A stretch of 64,000 bases of DNA from Skeletonema tropicum (taxonomy: Eukaryota > Bacillariophyta > Thalassiosirophyceae > Thalassiosirales > Thalassiosiraceae). Numbering within the stretch: position 1 is the first letter of the stretch; each line of letters begins with the position of its first letter. The translations under genes were made by a program, and so were the position numbers. Below are positions 20,795-32,700 of the stretch, piece by piece. The stretch covers positions 2,170,001 to 2,234,000 of the forward strand of contig CM074128.1 of assembly GCA_037178625.1 (NCBI GenBank), read 5' to 3'. The notes under the pieces are model-generated. The model saw only the letters and a program-made list of their open reading frames with translations. It did not search any database and was not told the DNA's origin.

Positions 20795-23700
20795 TTAAGT
20801 TGTTGAGGTAGAAGCAGAACGAACACGGCCACCTCGTCCACCTCCTCTTCCTCCACGAAATCCCTGCCGATTTTTGGGCTGTCCCAAGCCTTTACTTCTT
20901 GCTTGCTTCGTTTCCTGTTCTGCATCACGTTCAGAGAGCCAAATTGCTGCGGCTTTGATCATTTCTTGCATCCCTCTTAAAGCTTCCGAGGCTTCTTCTT
21001 CATCATCGTCAACGTCATCTTCAACAGCACAAGAAGAGGAGTTGTTCTCGGTGTAGTTGCTGGTATGGTCGGTTTCTTCTATTGGCTCTCTTTGGGTTAA
21101 GATTCCCGATTCCTCCGGTTGGCCCTGTTCATCGCTTATGGACAATGCTTTGGCAAGGCCAGGAGGACTGGAATAATCGAAATTTGACCAATCCTCATGA
21201 TGCAGCCGAGTCCATACTTTCTTGAAAATCTTACTTTTCCACTGGGCTCCAAGCTCAATTTTTTGCAGTAGACTTCGGTGCTGCAAATAGCATAGGGATG
21301 ACTTCACGTCCTCAGGCACACTGGAACAAGTGTTCATATGAGTCTTCATCAAAATTAGAGTATCAATGAGCTTCTTCTCTGTCACTGGGAAATAACGCTT
21401 CTTAGAACAATGGACACAATATATGCCTGGAGATCCAAGTGCTCTATCTCGACTCCTTGATCCTCTACGATCACTTGCCTGGAAGCGGCAGGGGCGGAAT
21501 TGTTTCAGCAAGAGTGCCATGCTATCAGTAACAGAGGTCCTATCCTCGGAGCGCATGATGAACGATCCTGATGGAAGGCTTTCGCTTTTCTCTATATCCA
21601 GGCAATCTGCCGGGCTCTTCTCTGCGGGATTTCTGTAGAACGTCACTCCTACACCGTCAGAAGAATCCGTCAAACCAAGTTCTTTCGCGCTATCGATCCA
21701 ATATTCCACAGAATCGCCTTCGGGCTTGGAACCATATCCTTTCAGAGATCGAAGCCGCTCACGACAGCTATCTGGAATTGCGCTGCAGATTGCAAGATGT
21801 CTTGACTGCAAATCTTTGACACATTTTTGAATCGTTCCCACAGAAGATGGATAGTAGGCATGTCCCTTGACTCTCTGATCTTTTGGCCTGTTTTTCGCAC
21901 AATGAATGCAACGTATCCCAACTTGACCAACTTCGGGCTCCCCAAAATCATATTTATCTTCCTTCGTTGCAGTAAACACTTCCACTAGCTCCTGGCGGAT
22001 ATAAACATCGGTTTGTGAAAGCCAATGAGGATCATCAGCCTTAGCGAGTAATGCCTTACCATTGAATGCATATTTGCGGCCGTTCTTTTTCTTCTTCGTC
22101 ACTTCAGTACGTGCTGCAGCGCCTTTAGAAATAGTATGTTCAGTGTTGTTCTCGGGTGGAACCACCTTGGTTTTCTTCGCTTCTGATGAGTTGGAGTCAC
22201 TATTTTTTCGCTTCTTCGGTACCGAAGATCCCTTCTCTTTTTTGCCAGTCTCTTCATTTAACTCCTCTTCCTCGGTAATCGGAATGCGTTGGATACGACA
22301 CCACAGTCTACGAAAGAACACTTTGCGGCCGCCATGTTTCGGTTTATCACTCTAAATAGAGTAAGAAACATCAGTTTTTTCATTGAGAAAGGTGCGCTCA
22401 TGAGTAGCCAAAAAGTATCACGAGCATAATCTCTTACCTTTTTGATAACTGCTTTTGACATTTTCATGAACTCCAATTGTTCTCGAATATCAATTGGACA
22501 ACGACGGCAGTTTCTGACATGATTAACGATCGTTTGGCTAGTCGTTGTTTGAGACAATGAAGCCTCGGACGCAGGAAAATATCTCCCACAGCCAGCTTGG
22601 CCGACACAATGCTTGCAAGCCAAGCCAGGGAATCCCGTCTTGCGCCCTTTGTAACAACCCACTCTGTCAGCATCCATTAGATTGCCTAACAAAGAAGAGA
22701 ATAAGAAGTTGTTAGTCCACGTGTATTTGAAAAGAGTATGAAAACAGTCACAATATCATTTCTTACATGGTTGCATTTGCTCCATAGCCAGATACAAGTA
22801 ATCAGTAATTAAATCCTTGTCTTCGGGAAGCACGAGAGGATAGTATTCTGGCTCTTCTTGCACCGGTCTCGACTTTTCTATCTTATCTTCCTTGTCGACA
22901 ACAAACGTGGACACATATGGTGGTAAAGGTAATGATGGATCCCTCGCAAAATGAATACCAAACTGTGTATCACACATGCCCACTGTAGGAAAAAAAACGA
23001 ATAATAAGTGAGTTGAGATCGATTGTCGACATGTACAGAGATAATGCGTTTACTAAAACACGTTGTTACTCACTTCTTTTAGCGGAATCAGTCCAGTATT
23101 GCTTCCTTCCACCACGATTACTCATATGAAATGTCTCCAACGTCTCCACTTTACTCTTCACCTCCGCAGGGATGCTTTCACACCTAGTAAAATGCATACG
23201 ATACATTTGCTGCACGGCATTATAAATGCCCGACATGTACGTCGGATAGATCACTGCATGATTTGCCCTTACAACTGTCGGCAAATCTTTGCAGTGCTTG
23301 CATCGTAGACCCACTTGACCGAGAGCGATGGGTTTGTTACGCCCTTGATGTGGAAGGTCGATTTCCACCTGAAGAATCAGAGAAAAAAATCAATCATCGT
23401 TTAGAAATGTATCAGCCTTGATACAAACAAGATGGACCCACTATATATACACATGACTAGCACACTCACCTCCGTAGTACCAAACACTTCCACAAACTCA
23501 TCCCTCAAAAGACACTGCAACTCACTCAAATAAAACCGATCATCCGATAAACCCAACGGCATACACGAGGCATACCATTCCGGTGGGGGCATCTCTGGCC
23601 TCCCCGATCCAAAAATGACTTGGGCATGAACTGTTGGTGGGACTATAGCACTGCTGTTGCTGCTGTTCCCTCCTCCTCCTCCTCCTTGGGAATTATTATT

Positions 23701-24438
23701 CATGTTAATGTTGGGGACGCTTATATCGGATGAGTCTTGGGATGTGACAGTGGGAGAGTCACTAAAGTAGGGATATCCAGTCTGTGGATCTTTCCCTCCC
23801 CCTCCACTTCCTACAGATGCCCCACCACCGCCCTGATGTGAAAGAGAATCCTTCATGGGTTCGAGGTGGTTATGGTGTTGTTTCATCCTGTTCCGGCCAC
23901 TACCGACGGGTCTACCCGGTCCCCGTTTTGGCTGTGTAGGTTCAATTGGTCGAGGTGCCGAGGCTGCATCGTGAACTAAGCGTGGTTGCACCCCCGGTGG
24001 CTTATTAGTGGAGTTGACTATATTTTGAGCAGCTGCTAGGGCAGCGGCAGCGGGGGGCATCATACTATTGTTAGCAGCATTATTGTGAGTAGGCAGACCA
24101 CCAAACGCCGCCGCCGCATGTGAAAAGGCAGACGCCGGATGTTGCTGCTGCTGCTGCGCTCGCTGCTGCCTCTGACTTTGAGCCATCATGGCAGCAGCTT
24201 GAGCAACACTCGGATTCATCGACATGGCATTCTGATGATGATTCATACCGAAGAAATTGGCAGTAGGGGGCATCATTCCCATCATGGGTGGCATCCCGCC
24301 GTGCATGCCGTGTCCGTGATGTGGGCCGGGCTGCATGATGCCAAAGGGACCACCTTGAGCAGCGGCTGCTGCTTGTTGTTGAGCGGCGGCAATGTGAAGT
24401 GCCAGGGCGTCGGCTTCTTCATCGTCTTGTCGCGACAT
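20795..24438 (-). CDS. AT-hook protein with four zinc-binding modules and RGG tail, five exons
   Basis: Proposed as complement(join(20795..22351, 22438..22685, 22767..22982, 23074..23368, 23470..24438)), 1094 residues; introns of 81-101 bases, all GT-AG and phase-consistent. The start at 24438 (MSRQDDEEADALALH) is preferred to the upstream in-frame ATG. Exon 1 encodes a Gln/Ala/Met-rich leader and an AT-hook (KRGPGRPVGSGRNR, about 168-182), which binds AT-rich DNA minor grooves. Four related modules follow, each with a C-x2-C pair after a G-Q-V-G or G-x-x-G lead and a later H...C pair: LGQVGLRCKHC (exon 2), GFPGLACKHC (exon 4), VGQVGIRCIHC and GSPGIYCVHC (exon 5). These look like one zinc-binding fold repeated. 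The C-terminus is acidic, then RGG-rich (FRGGRGGGRGGR). Nuclear DNA/RNA binding is likely; the module's specific role is unknown to me. Confidence 0.78.
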
Positions 24439-24867
24439 TGTTGGTGAGGTGTTTTTATGAGAACAACGACAACAGAATATGATCAGAGAGATGCTTCCAC
24501 AACGCAAGTCAAATAAAGCGAAGGCAGAGGTTGGTTTGTGTCGGTGTCGCGTCGCTCGTTGAAACTCAAAAAAGAATCCAACTGCAAAAAGTGACCTCGG
24601 AGTTTTTCTCGCAATAATGTATGTTTTTCTCAGTTCGTGCCTCGTTTCCTGTCTTGCGACTCATTTTTTCTTCTAATCGGCGATTTGGTTCCTACTTTCT
24701 CGTATAAGTTACAGAGAGCGATTCGAGAGAATCATCACAGCCAAGCAACGAGTTGATGCGTGCACGATACACAAGGATACAGCACTGGGAGACTTGACTC
24801 AACTACTTCTACGCAGTTGTTATCTTTCCAACTCCAGTGACTCCTTTCATCTCTAACAAAGATCATC
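24439..24867. promoter_or_regulatory. Divergent intergenic region, presumed bidirectional promoter
   Basis: 429 bases between divergent start codons (24438 minus, 24868 plus). A small palindrome GATTCGAGAGAATC lies near 24720. No defined promoter motif is claimed. Confidence 0.35.
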
Positions 24868-26718
24868 ATGGCTGATCACTCAAAAGTGTTTGAGGAGGAC
24901 CACAGCTTCTTCACAGGCTTTCTCTGCGGAGGCGCCAAAGAATGTGTCATGGGTGATGCATTAACCCCCAATGAAGTGGACTTTGAACGCAACCCCACTG
25001 GGCTGTATATAGCTGTCCATACGAAGAATTGGGCGTTGGCACTGCAGCGAGTTGGGTCGTATCCGAAAGAGGCAGGTATTTGGGTTTCTAGGATGGAAGA
25101 TGACTCTAATGGTAGTACCAACGGTGGCATGTCGTCTCCACGTGCCAAACAAAAACTAATCCCTACGTTGTTAGGACAACGCCCTGTGCGGTGGCGAATG
25201 CTTCCTCTCCATGCGGCTGTCCTATTTAGTGCACCAGTTCCTGTCATCAAGGCAATCATCAAGGCCAATCCCAACGCATGCAGCTCTCCGGACGATCAGG
25301 GGATGGTACCACTTCATTTGGCATTCCGTGCTGGTGTTACGGAAGACGTGGTTGTGACACTTGTAGAGGCTTGTCCAGAGTCTATTGAAATGGTAGATTA
25401 CAAGGGCCGCTTGCCATCCATGCTTGTACCCAAACATGCAATGAATTATGCGGATACTGTTGCAGAGGCATTTATTCGGGGACCTTCGCAATATTACTGG
25501 TCGGCACGTGTCTCAGGTGCAGATCGTTCCCGAATTCAAACGGAGGCAGCTGACAAAGTCAAGGCCTTGGAGGATGCCATCAAACAGCAAAATAGCATGA
25601 GTGAGAGACTTTTGGATGAAACTCAGCAACAATTGACGGATGAGATTGAAGCGCTTAGTCTGGAGAATATTGCGTTGAAAGAGCGTACAGCATACTATGA
25701 GGCGAAATATGATGGTGTAGAGGAAAAGGAAAAGGTGCTGGTTGATCATACAAACAGTTTGGCAGAGCGTTTGAGGCTAACAAGTTTGAGTGAAGAGCAT
25801 TTGGCTACCAAGATGGCAAAATTAGAGGTCAGTCTGAAGAAGAAGGAGGCCGAGTTGGAAGAAATGAAGGCAAAATCTCTAGAAGAGAAGGCTGAGATGG
25901 AGACAAAGATGCAGAATATGGCTAAAGATCTTGCCAGAGTTGAAGGTCAGGCACAACAGCTTACTAAATCGTTGACGCAGAAGAATGAAGAATGTGATCA
26001 AATGACAGAGCGATTCCAAAAAGAGAGAGAAATGTTTGAGAAGCAAGTGACTGCATCAAAGGAGTGTCTTCTGGAACTCATTGCTAGTTCCAAGGAAGAT
26101 AAGAAGACACTTGAGATTGAATCCAAGGAGCTACGGCAGCATTTGGCAACCATCCAGGCTGAATTGCAAAAAGCCAACCAAGCACCTATCGAATTGGAAC
26201 GTAAACTCGAAAGCAGATTGATTGATATATTGAACGCACAATCGGCTAGGAGGGAAGAGCAACGAGAGCAGCCACCCAGTCCTGTCCATGCTGTACCCAG
26301 CATGACAAGCCCAAGAAATTACTCTCGTGAAAGACAACAGCCTGAGTCAAAACAGCAGCCACCCAGTCCTGTCCGTGCACCGAGTATGAAAAGCCCTAGA
26401 AATTATCAAAGACAACAGCCAGAGAAACCAGTTGCTTCTAGTTACAAAAAGAAGTCAGCACCCATAAGAGGTCTCAGTTTAGATGACGTTGAAACTTACC
26501 ATGCTCAATCACGAGATGATGACGATGTCTTGTCGATTGATTCTGATATTGACACAGGTGTTCTTGGAAATTTGAGTCCTGAACAGCAAGAGGCACTTCT
26601 AAACTTGGACCTAAGTGGAAATACAGCCGAGGTTGCAATCCAGTTGAAGCGTATTCCAGGATTGACCAATAACCAAGTGACCTTGTTGCTGCAGGTGGCA
26701 AGTTCTCTTGCTGCTTGA
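24868..26718 (+). CDS. Ankyrin and coiled-coil protein
   Basis: A single frame of 616 residues starting MADHSKVFEEDHSFF. Residues about 108-195 carry two to three ankyrin-type repeats (LPLHAAVLFSAPVPVIKAII, MVPLHLAFRAGVTEDVVVTL, then GRLPSML). Residues about 225-470 are a long, heptad-rich, highly charged coiled coil. A Pro/Gln-rich linker contains a duplicated motif (QPPSPVHAVPSMTSPRNY and QPPSPVRAPSMKSPRNY). The C-terminal about 60 residues are hydrophobic-patterned (LSPEQQEALLNLDLSGN). Together this suggests an oligomeric scaffold or adaptor; no catalytic domain is visible. Ankyrin domains that begin with LPLHAA are abundant in diatoms. Convergent with the methyltransferase gene downstream. 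Confidence 0.88.
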   Translation: MADHSKVFEEDHSFFTGFLCGGAKECVMGDALTPNEVDFERNPTGLYIAVHTKNWALALQRVGSYPKEAGIWVSRMEDDSNGSTNGGMSSPRAKQKLIPTLLGQRPVRWRMLPLHAAVLFSAPVPVIKAIIKANPNACSSPDDQGMVPLHLAFRAGVTEDVVVTLVEACPESIEMVDYKGRLPSMLVPKHAMNYADTVAEAFIRGPSQYYWSARVSGADRSRIQTEAADKVKALEDAIKQQNSMSERLLDETQQQLTDEIEALSLENIALKERTAYYEAKYDGVEEKEKVLVDHTNSLAERLRLTSLSEEHLATKMAKLEVSLKKKEAELEEMKAKSLEEKAEMETKMQNMAKDLARVEGQAQQLTKSLTQKNEECDQMTERFQKEREMFEKQVTASKECLLELIASSKEDKKTLEIESKELRQHLATIQAELQKANQAPIELERKLESRLIDILNAQSARREEQREQPPSPVHAVPSMTSPRNYSRERQQPESKQQPPSPVRAPSMKSPRNYQRQQPEKPVASSYKKKSAPIRGLSLDDVETYHAQSRDDDDVLSIDSDIDTGVLGNLSPEQQEALLNLDLSGNTAEVAIQLKRIPGLTNNQVTLLLQVASSLAA

Positions 26719-27176
26719 TACTGATAGGTACCATATTATATAAATAAGGAGGGAGAGAAATAGGTATATTAATGTGCTAGTTGTTTGAACTTAGATGTTG
26801 CATGGATAGTAGATGTTTTCTTTGTAATGGCGGATTGAGTTTCTCTCCAAAGAAGCAACAGTGACCACAAGCAACGCGTCCAATAGAAACAAAAGCAACA
26901 TTAATGTTTTTTTTCTCACGATTGCACTTATTCTCTCCCTTCCTAAAATCCTTCCAACAAAAACAAAACACAAGTTTTATCAATCATGACGCGGACAGCA
27001 AAAAGATGATCATTGCTATGCGAAGGCAATAATGGAAGAATTCCATGTAACAGGATGACTAAAAATTAAATACGCTAACTGTTTTGCCATGTGTGATAGA
27101 TTTTATTCAGTACATTCAACTCCAGTATTGCAGTTGGCACAATGCCAGAGATTCAAGATGGAGGACTTTCTTGTAT
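26719..27176. other. Convergent 3' intergenic region
   Basis: 458 bases between two stop codons (26718 plus, 27177 minus). T-rich and A-rich stretches fit 3' UTRs. No gene or repeat recognised. Confidence 0.35.
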
Positions 27177-28298
27177 TTACTGCCCATCCTCATACAACCA
27201 TGGCTTGGTATCATACTCATACAGCTCGGGGCTTACAAAAACATCTGAGCCACCCACGCTGAGGAACATGCAATTTCTGTCGTCTTTGTACCCATTCCTT
27301 TGACAGAGACTTACATCTTTTTCTTTTCCAGTTGAGGGATCTGTCTCACGATCAAGGCGGCTCCTCACCTGCATCATCCCCTTTGATGTCACAAAATCCC
27401 TCACTGCTTTGATTTTTTCATCTTGAGTACCATCCTTTTGTGCATTGTAAACGAAGTCTGCCTCAACCATTATGACATCAATCTTTACCTTTTCCCAATC
27501 CAAAGTTTGCAGAACGTTAAGCTCAGCCCCCTCCACATCTAAGGAAAAAAAATTAATTCGATCAATTCCATTCTCTTCCAGCATTTGGCTCAATGGACGA
27601 CACGGTACCTCAACGTAATCTTGGGCATTGTCCTCAACGATTGTGGCAACTCCTTCATCGCCAGCCATTCGAAGAGTCGGGCCGTCATCAACCTTACATG
27701 CAGCTTCACCGATAGTAATCGCACATGGCCTATTTTCCCGTAGTTTCGTGAAGCTCTTTGGGTTCGCTTCAATGAGTAGACCATTCCATCCAAGACACTG
27801 TTCAAACATTAATGAGTTTGAAAAAGTAATTCCATCCAAGGCACCCATTTCAAGGAAAATACCACGCTCAGCCTCAGCTCCCTCCACACCCATTGCTCCA
27901 CCGTTGACCCCGTTGAGTTTACTAAGGTGTGACAGAGGGCTCCCGCCGGAGAAAAAACGATGATAAATGATGGCATCTTCGAGGTTCTGGCCAAAATTGA
28001 CGGACGGATTCTCTCTCCATCCAAGCGTGCAGTTTGAGTGACCTGGTGTCAGCTTTTGCTCCCCTGCCCGATTGTTTGCCACCCTTACTGGTCGTGGAAC
28101 GCTGCATTTTTCAGGTGTGGTTGCTTTCGTCACACTAGTAGTAGCAGACGGCGAAGAGATTTTTTGTTGTTTTTGGGACTTATAGGAGTAAAGTGCTGAC
28201 ATAGACGCGAGTACTAACAACATAAAATACGAAGTTGTTCGTCCACCAAGGTTTGAATTCATCGTCCACGTCCGCTGCTTCGCCTTTGGGATCACCAT
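27177..28298 (-). CDS. FkbM-family methyltransferase, membrane anchored
   Basis: 373 residues. A hydrophobic segment at about 23-40 (SYFMLLVLASMSALYSYK) looks like a signal anchor, so the enzyme probably works in the Golgi or secretory lumen. The catalytic domain is of the FkbM (Methyltransf_21) SAM-dependent type. NFGQNLEDAIIYHRFF opens it (101-116), GIFLEMGALDGITFSNS is motif I (146-162), LLIEANP follows (174-180), and INFFSLDVEGAELNVLQTL is the characteristic late motif (248-266). The family methylates hydroxyl groups, often of sugars or small molecules; the substrate here is unknown. A second ATG lies at codon 13 (28262) and would keep the anchor. The C-terminus is rich in acidic and aromatic residues. 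Confidence 0.87.
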   Translation of the reverse strand: MVIPKAKQRTWTMNSNLGGRTTSYFMLLVLASMSALYSYKSQKQQKISSPSATTSVTKATTPEKCSVPRPVRVANNRAGEQKLTPGHSNCTLGWRENPSVNFGQNLEDAIIYHRFFSGGSPLSHLSKLNGVNGGAMGVEGAEAERGIFLEMGALDGITFSNSLMFEQCLGWNGLLIEANPKSFTKLRENRPCAITIGEAACKVDDGPTLRMAGDEGVATIVEDNAQDYVEVPCRPLSQMLEENGIDRINFFSLDVEGAELNVLQTLDWEKVKIDVIMVEADFVYNAQKDGTQDEKIKAVRDFVTSKGMMQVRSRLDRETDPSTGKEKDVSLCQRNGYKDDRNCMFLSVGGSDVFVSPELYEYDTKPWLYEDGQ

Positions 28299-28887
28299 TA
28301 TTTTGTACTGCTATGGTAGAAGAGTATCGTCGACAACAAACAGGATACTGCTAGGATACTGCTGCACATCATGTGCACTGGAAGAGTTGTCTTGGGTGGC
28401 TGGTTTGGCTTGACGCCTTGGACAACTTTACCCTTGCGCACTTGCATGCTTTTTACCTCGAGTCTCCATTTTTTTCGATTTTTAAAAATGTTCGTTTCTT
28501 GTAAAGTTTAACACGGTAGCCCCCATACTAAATGGGACCCCTCTGCCATCAAGGCCGAGTTGGAGAAGGGTCGGATCTGACGCCGCAACTCGATGCCACT
28601 ATGCCATACGAGGTTGGGAGACCCTTCAGGACCGGGCTGTGCGACCTTGGTCACCGAGATATCGTCATTTGAATTTATGAATTTCCCCCATTTCGTGTCG
28701 GCTGGTCATCTCTTGTGTATTGTGTTCGTAGGTGTCCTTTGTGTGGCCTACGAAGCCAAAATATGAGTAGTAATGCATTAGTGTTATTAGCTATGACTTA
28801 GTGGCTCTGACAACTTTGACAACCACTTCATTCACCACTTCACGTAAGGAAGCGTGGATGAATAGATAAACCATGGCACAAAGTCAC
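28299..28887. other. 5' flank of the methyltransferase gene
   Basis: Presumed promoter and spacer. No ORF with coding character and no obvious repeat. Confidence 0.3.
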
Positions 28888-29242
28888 CATAAAATCGGCA
28901 CTTATAAAATCGGCACATAATCGGCCACTGCTTGTTCCCTAGAGAGGTAGGTACCTATATACTTAGACGTAAGACGAGACCATTTCACGACAAGCGAGCG
29001 CCGTGATCGCGCAGGCGGAAGATCGGCGCGCTTTTCTTGCCGCCATAACAAGAGGGCCGCTATTGCGGCCAACGGACATGGCCCCCCTTTTTCATTTCTT
29101 GTTGCGACCTGTGTCTTTCGGCCAACGTCTGGGTCAAAGAAGTGTCCAGCCAGTGTATGGGTCAAGCAAGGTGTCATAAATCAAGAACTCCTATGGGTAC
29201 CTAGTCTAAGTACATAAGTACCATCACCATCACCATCACCAA
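28888..29242. mobile_element. Small element with 19-bp terminal inverted repeats
   Basis: GGTACCTATATACTTAGAC at 28950 is matched in inverted orientation by GTCTAAGTACATAAGTACC ending at 29222 (17 of 19 positions). The enclosed 273 bases have no credible gene. A short direct repeat ATAAAATCGGCAC occurs twice just upstream (about 28888-28914), and an (ATCACC)n tract follows at 29222-29240. A MITE is the simplest reading. Confidence 0.5.
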
Positions 29243-29520
29243 TAACAAGAGGGCCGCTATTGCGGCCAACGGACATGGCCCCCCATTTTCATTTCTTGTT
29301 GTGACCTGTGTCTTTCGGCCAACATCGGGGTCAAAGAAGTGTCCAGTGTATGGGTCAAGCAGGTGTCATAAATCAAGAACTCCTATGGGTATCTATTCTA
29401 AGTACATAAGTACCGGTCAAGCAAGGTACCTCTACTAGGTGTCATAAATCAAGAACTCCTATGGGTACCTAATCTAAGTACATAAGTACCATCACCATCA
29501 CCATCACCATCACCATCACC
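29045..29520. repeat. Tandem ~197-bp duplication with a third partial copy
   Basis: The segment beginning ATAACAAGAGGGCCGC at 29045 recurs at 29242 with small changes, and its right part (GGTGTCATAAATCAAGAACT) occurs a third time near 29438. Two of the copies end in CATAAGTACC plus an (ATCACC)n microsatellite, longest at 29488-29520. Confidence 0.85.
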
Positions 29521-29526
29521 AATAAA

Positions 29527-29598
29527 GCCGGGAAGAGACAGGCCTGCCGGGCCATGTCCGAAGCCGGGAAGAGACAGGCCTGCCGGGCCATGTCCGAT
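29527..29598. repeat. 36-bp direct duplication
   Basis: GCCGGGAAGAGACAGGCCTG and the 16 bases after it occur twice back to back at 29527 and 29563. The unit contains a near-palindrome around GCCTGCCGGGC. Confidence 0.9.
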
Positions 29599-29790
29599 AA
29601 TAGTTTTCTCTCTTTTCCTTCAGTCGGTTTCGGCCTGTTCCGGCGCACTCAGCAATTTTTCATTATTTTTCGATGATGATAGTATAGCATAACCATAAAA
29701 AACACTTTGACATTGCCGCCGCTGCCATCATAAATACCCCTTTAGAATTGAATGAGCCCTATACTGCGATAGCCTCCACCACAATTAACA
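29599..29790. promoter_or_regulatory. 5' flank of the SUMO-ligase gene
   Basis: Short upstream region between the small repeats and the start codon at 29791. AT-rich; no defined motif claimed. Confidence 0.3.
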
Positions 29791-32700
29791 ATGCCACGCT
29801 TAGTTGCAGATGCAGAAATGGCCGCTGCCGCTCCCACTTTCGCTGTTTCAGAAGCTGCCACTGCCAACGAAACGCAACCTTCTCCACGTGTTATTGCAGA
29901 GTCCAACAATGCGAAACAGACACAAGTGCAAGTGCAAACACAGTCACAACAAAAGCCAAGGTTTTCCGAACAGCCAATGGAGAAGGTCGTCATTCCCCCG
30001 CCTCCTCCTGGCGTGCCAGAAATTCAATTGAAAATGTGGAGTAAAACTCTCAGTGTACGTATGCACCAGTTGAAACAATTATCAACCGATCATTTATCCG
30101 GCTTGGCAGATGAGATTCGAAAGGATTTCATGACTTCGCGACATGGAAAGAATGAATACTCCGCTGCGTTGGTACATGTGCTGCGAAAATCCAGGGAGAG
30201 TAACGGTGGTGTTAGTAATGGGGGGGATGACAACACTGATCTCGCAGCGGGGCGGTACTCTTCGTTGTATTTGCAGCAGGAAAATATCTCGCCCGAGTCT
30301 ATTGGGAGACATTTTCTTGCTCTCTTTTATCGCTCCATTGATAATAGGTTGGCACCGGCCATGAACAAGCACGGATTAGACGCTTTGCGGAAAGCATTTG
30401 CATCCTTGGATAGATGGAGGAAGAAGAAGTTGGAAGATGTGAAATCTAGAGAGACGGTTGGAGAAGAAAATGTTGATATTGTTGATAATGGTGCGAAGAC
30501 GGCAAGGAAGGAAGATAAAAGTCCTGCTAAATGTCAGGAGGTAGTGCTTAAGGAATCTACTAAACCGGCATCAAAGCAGGCAAATGTGGCTACAGAATCA
30601 TCACTTGCCGAACCAGAAAAGAGAGCAGAACCCAATGTAGTAGAGCAACGTGACCATCAAGAGGGTGCTGTTGTGGCTGAGACCAGTGGCAATACCGATG
30701 TCGTCATGGAAGATTCATCTTCCCTTGTCCAAGCTGCGTTGCGTAAAGGATTTTCAGCACAATTTTTGAGAGGTAAAACGAATGCCGAACTTTTGGCGTT
30801 GCTACCACCCAGCTCTGTAACAGACAAAACAACAAATCATGCATCATCCTTCGAAGCAACAGGGACGAGTGCAAATGTCTCCGAAAGGTTAAATCTTACA
30901 AACGTTGGCCAACCTGTCCAATCGGATGTATCAGCTGCGAAAGACACCAGTGGCAATACTCGAGTCGTCATGGAAGATTCATCTTCCCTTGTCCAAGCTG
31001 CGTTGCGCAAAGGATTTTCAGCACAATTTCTGAGAGGTAAAACGAATGCTGAACTTTTGGCGTTGCTACCACCCAGCTCTGTAACAGACAAAACAACAAA
31101 TCATGCATCATCCTTCGAAGCAACAGGGACGAGTGCAAATGTCTCCGAGAGGTTAAATCTTACAAACGTTGGCCAACCTGTCCAATCGGATGTATCAGCT
31201 ACAGAAGACACTTCTCCATCAGTAGTGAATATTCCCGCTGCAATGAACAATAAAGAATCAATTGACAAAAAAGATGCTCCCAACAATGATAATGAGATGT
31301 CAGCTCTCGATCAGAATCCCACTCAGCTTGCACCGCTTCATCATGGCGGTAATGAAAGAGGCAATCCCACAGATCACGATGTAGGAGGCAGCGATAACAA
31401 AAAGATGTCTGCTGTTTCTTCTGAATCGAGAGGGAGGGAGGAAAATACTGCAACACTTCCTTCTTCTTCTGATGTTCGTCGACCCGAGTTGCGTGTTCAC
31501 GTTGAAGATACTTCTGTCGCGAAGAGCAATCCGTCTGCACTGAATAATGGTGGCAACAAGGACGACAAGCCCGACGCAGATAATGAAATGTCAGCTGTCA
31601 ATCAGAATCCCACTCAGATTGCGCATCGGATTGCACAGATTTATTTTGGCAATGAGCTTGAAAGAGGTACAAACCACGATGCAGGAGGCAGTGATAACGA
31701 AAGGATGTCTGGTACTTCTTCTGAAGCAAGAGGAAGGGAGGAAAATGCTAGAACACTTTCTTCTTCCGATGTCGGCCGACCCGAGTCAAGTGTCAACACT
31801 GAAGAAGATAATGCTGTCGCGAAGAGCAACCTGCCTGCGCCAGATAATTGTGGCAACAAGGGCGATAAAACCAACACAAATAATGAGATGTCAGCTGTTC
31901 ATCAGAATCCAACTCAGCTTGCACAGATTCATCACGACAATGAACTTGAAAGGGGTAATTCGGACCACGATGTAAGAGGTAGCGATAACAAAGAGATGCA
32001 TGATGTTTCTTCTGAATCGAGAGGGAGGGAGGAAAACACTACAACTCTTTCTTCTTCTTCCGATGTTGGTCGAGCCGAGTTATGTGTCAACGTTGAAGAA
32101 GATACTACTGTTGCGAAGAGCAATTTGCCTGCTCCAGATTATTTTGTCAATAAGGACGACAAAACCAACGCAGCAAATGATTCAAACATCCCTGCTGGCT
32201 ATCGAAGGCGCACTGTCAAAAGATGTGTCATACTTGATTGTCCGAACAGGGGTGGCAAATGCACTCTTCATGGTTCGTTAGCCAAAACATGCATTGTTGA
32301 AGGTTGTCAAAACTTCCAAGTACAAGGCTTTACTGATTTTTGCATTAGGCATGGATCAAATAGCCCCAGTGTTGGCAAAGACGATGGACGCCGATCTGAT
32401 ACCATTATATCTAGCGATAACAAAGAGATGCCTTGTGTTTCTTCTGAGGCAACAGGGAGGGAGGAAAATACTGCAACACTTTCTTCTTCCGATCGTAGCC
32501 GACCTGAGCTATGTGTCAACGTTGAAGATACTTCTGTCCCGAGGAATAATCCGTCTGTACCAAATAATTTCGACAAGAATCACGGCAAAACGGACGCACC
32601 GATTGATTCAAGCATCCCGGCTGGCTATCGAAGGCGCACTGTCAGAAATTGTCACATAGATGATTGTCCGAATAAAGGTGGCAAATGTAGTCTACACGGC

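Noticed and set aside
28902..29177. 91-codon minus-strand frame
   Set aside because: Lies inside the inverted-end element and its tandem repeat; composition is not protein-like over most of its length.
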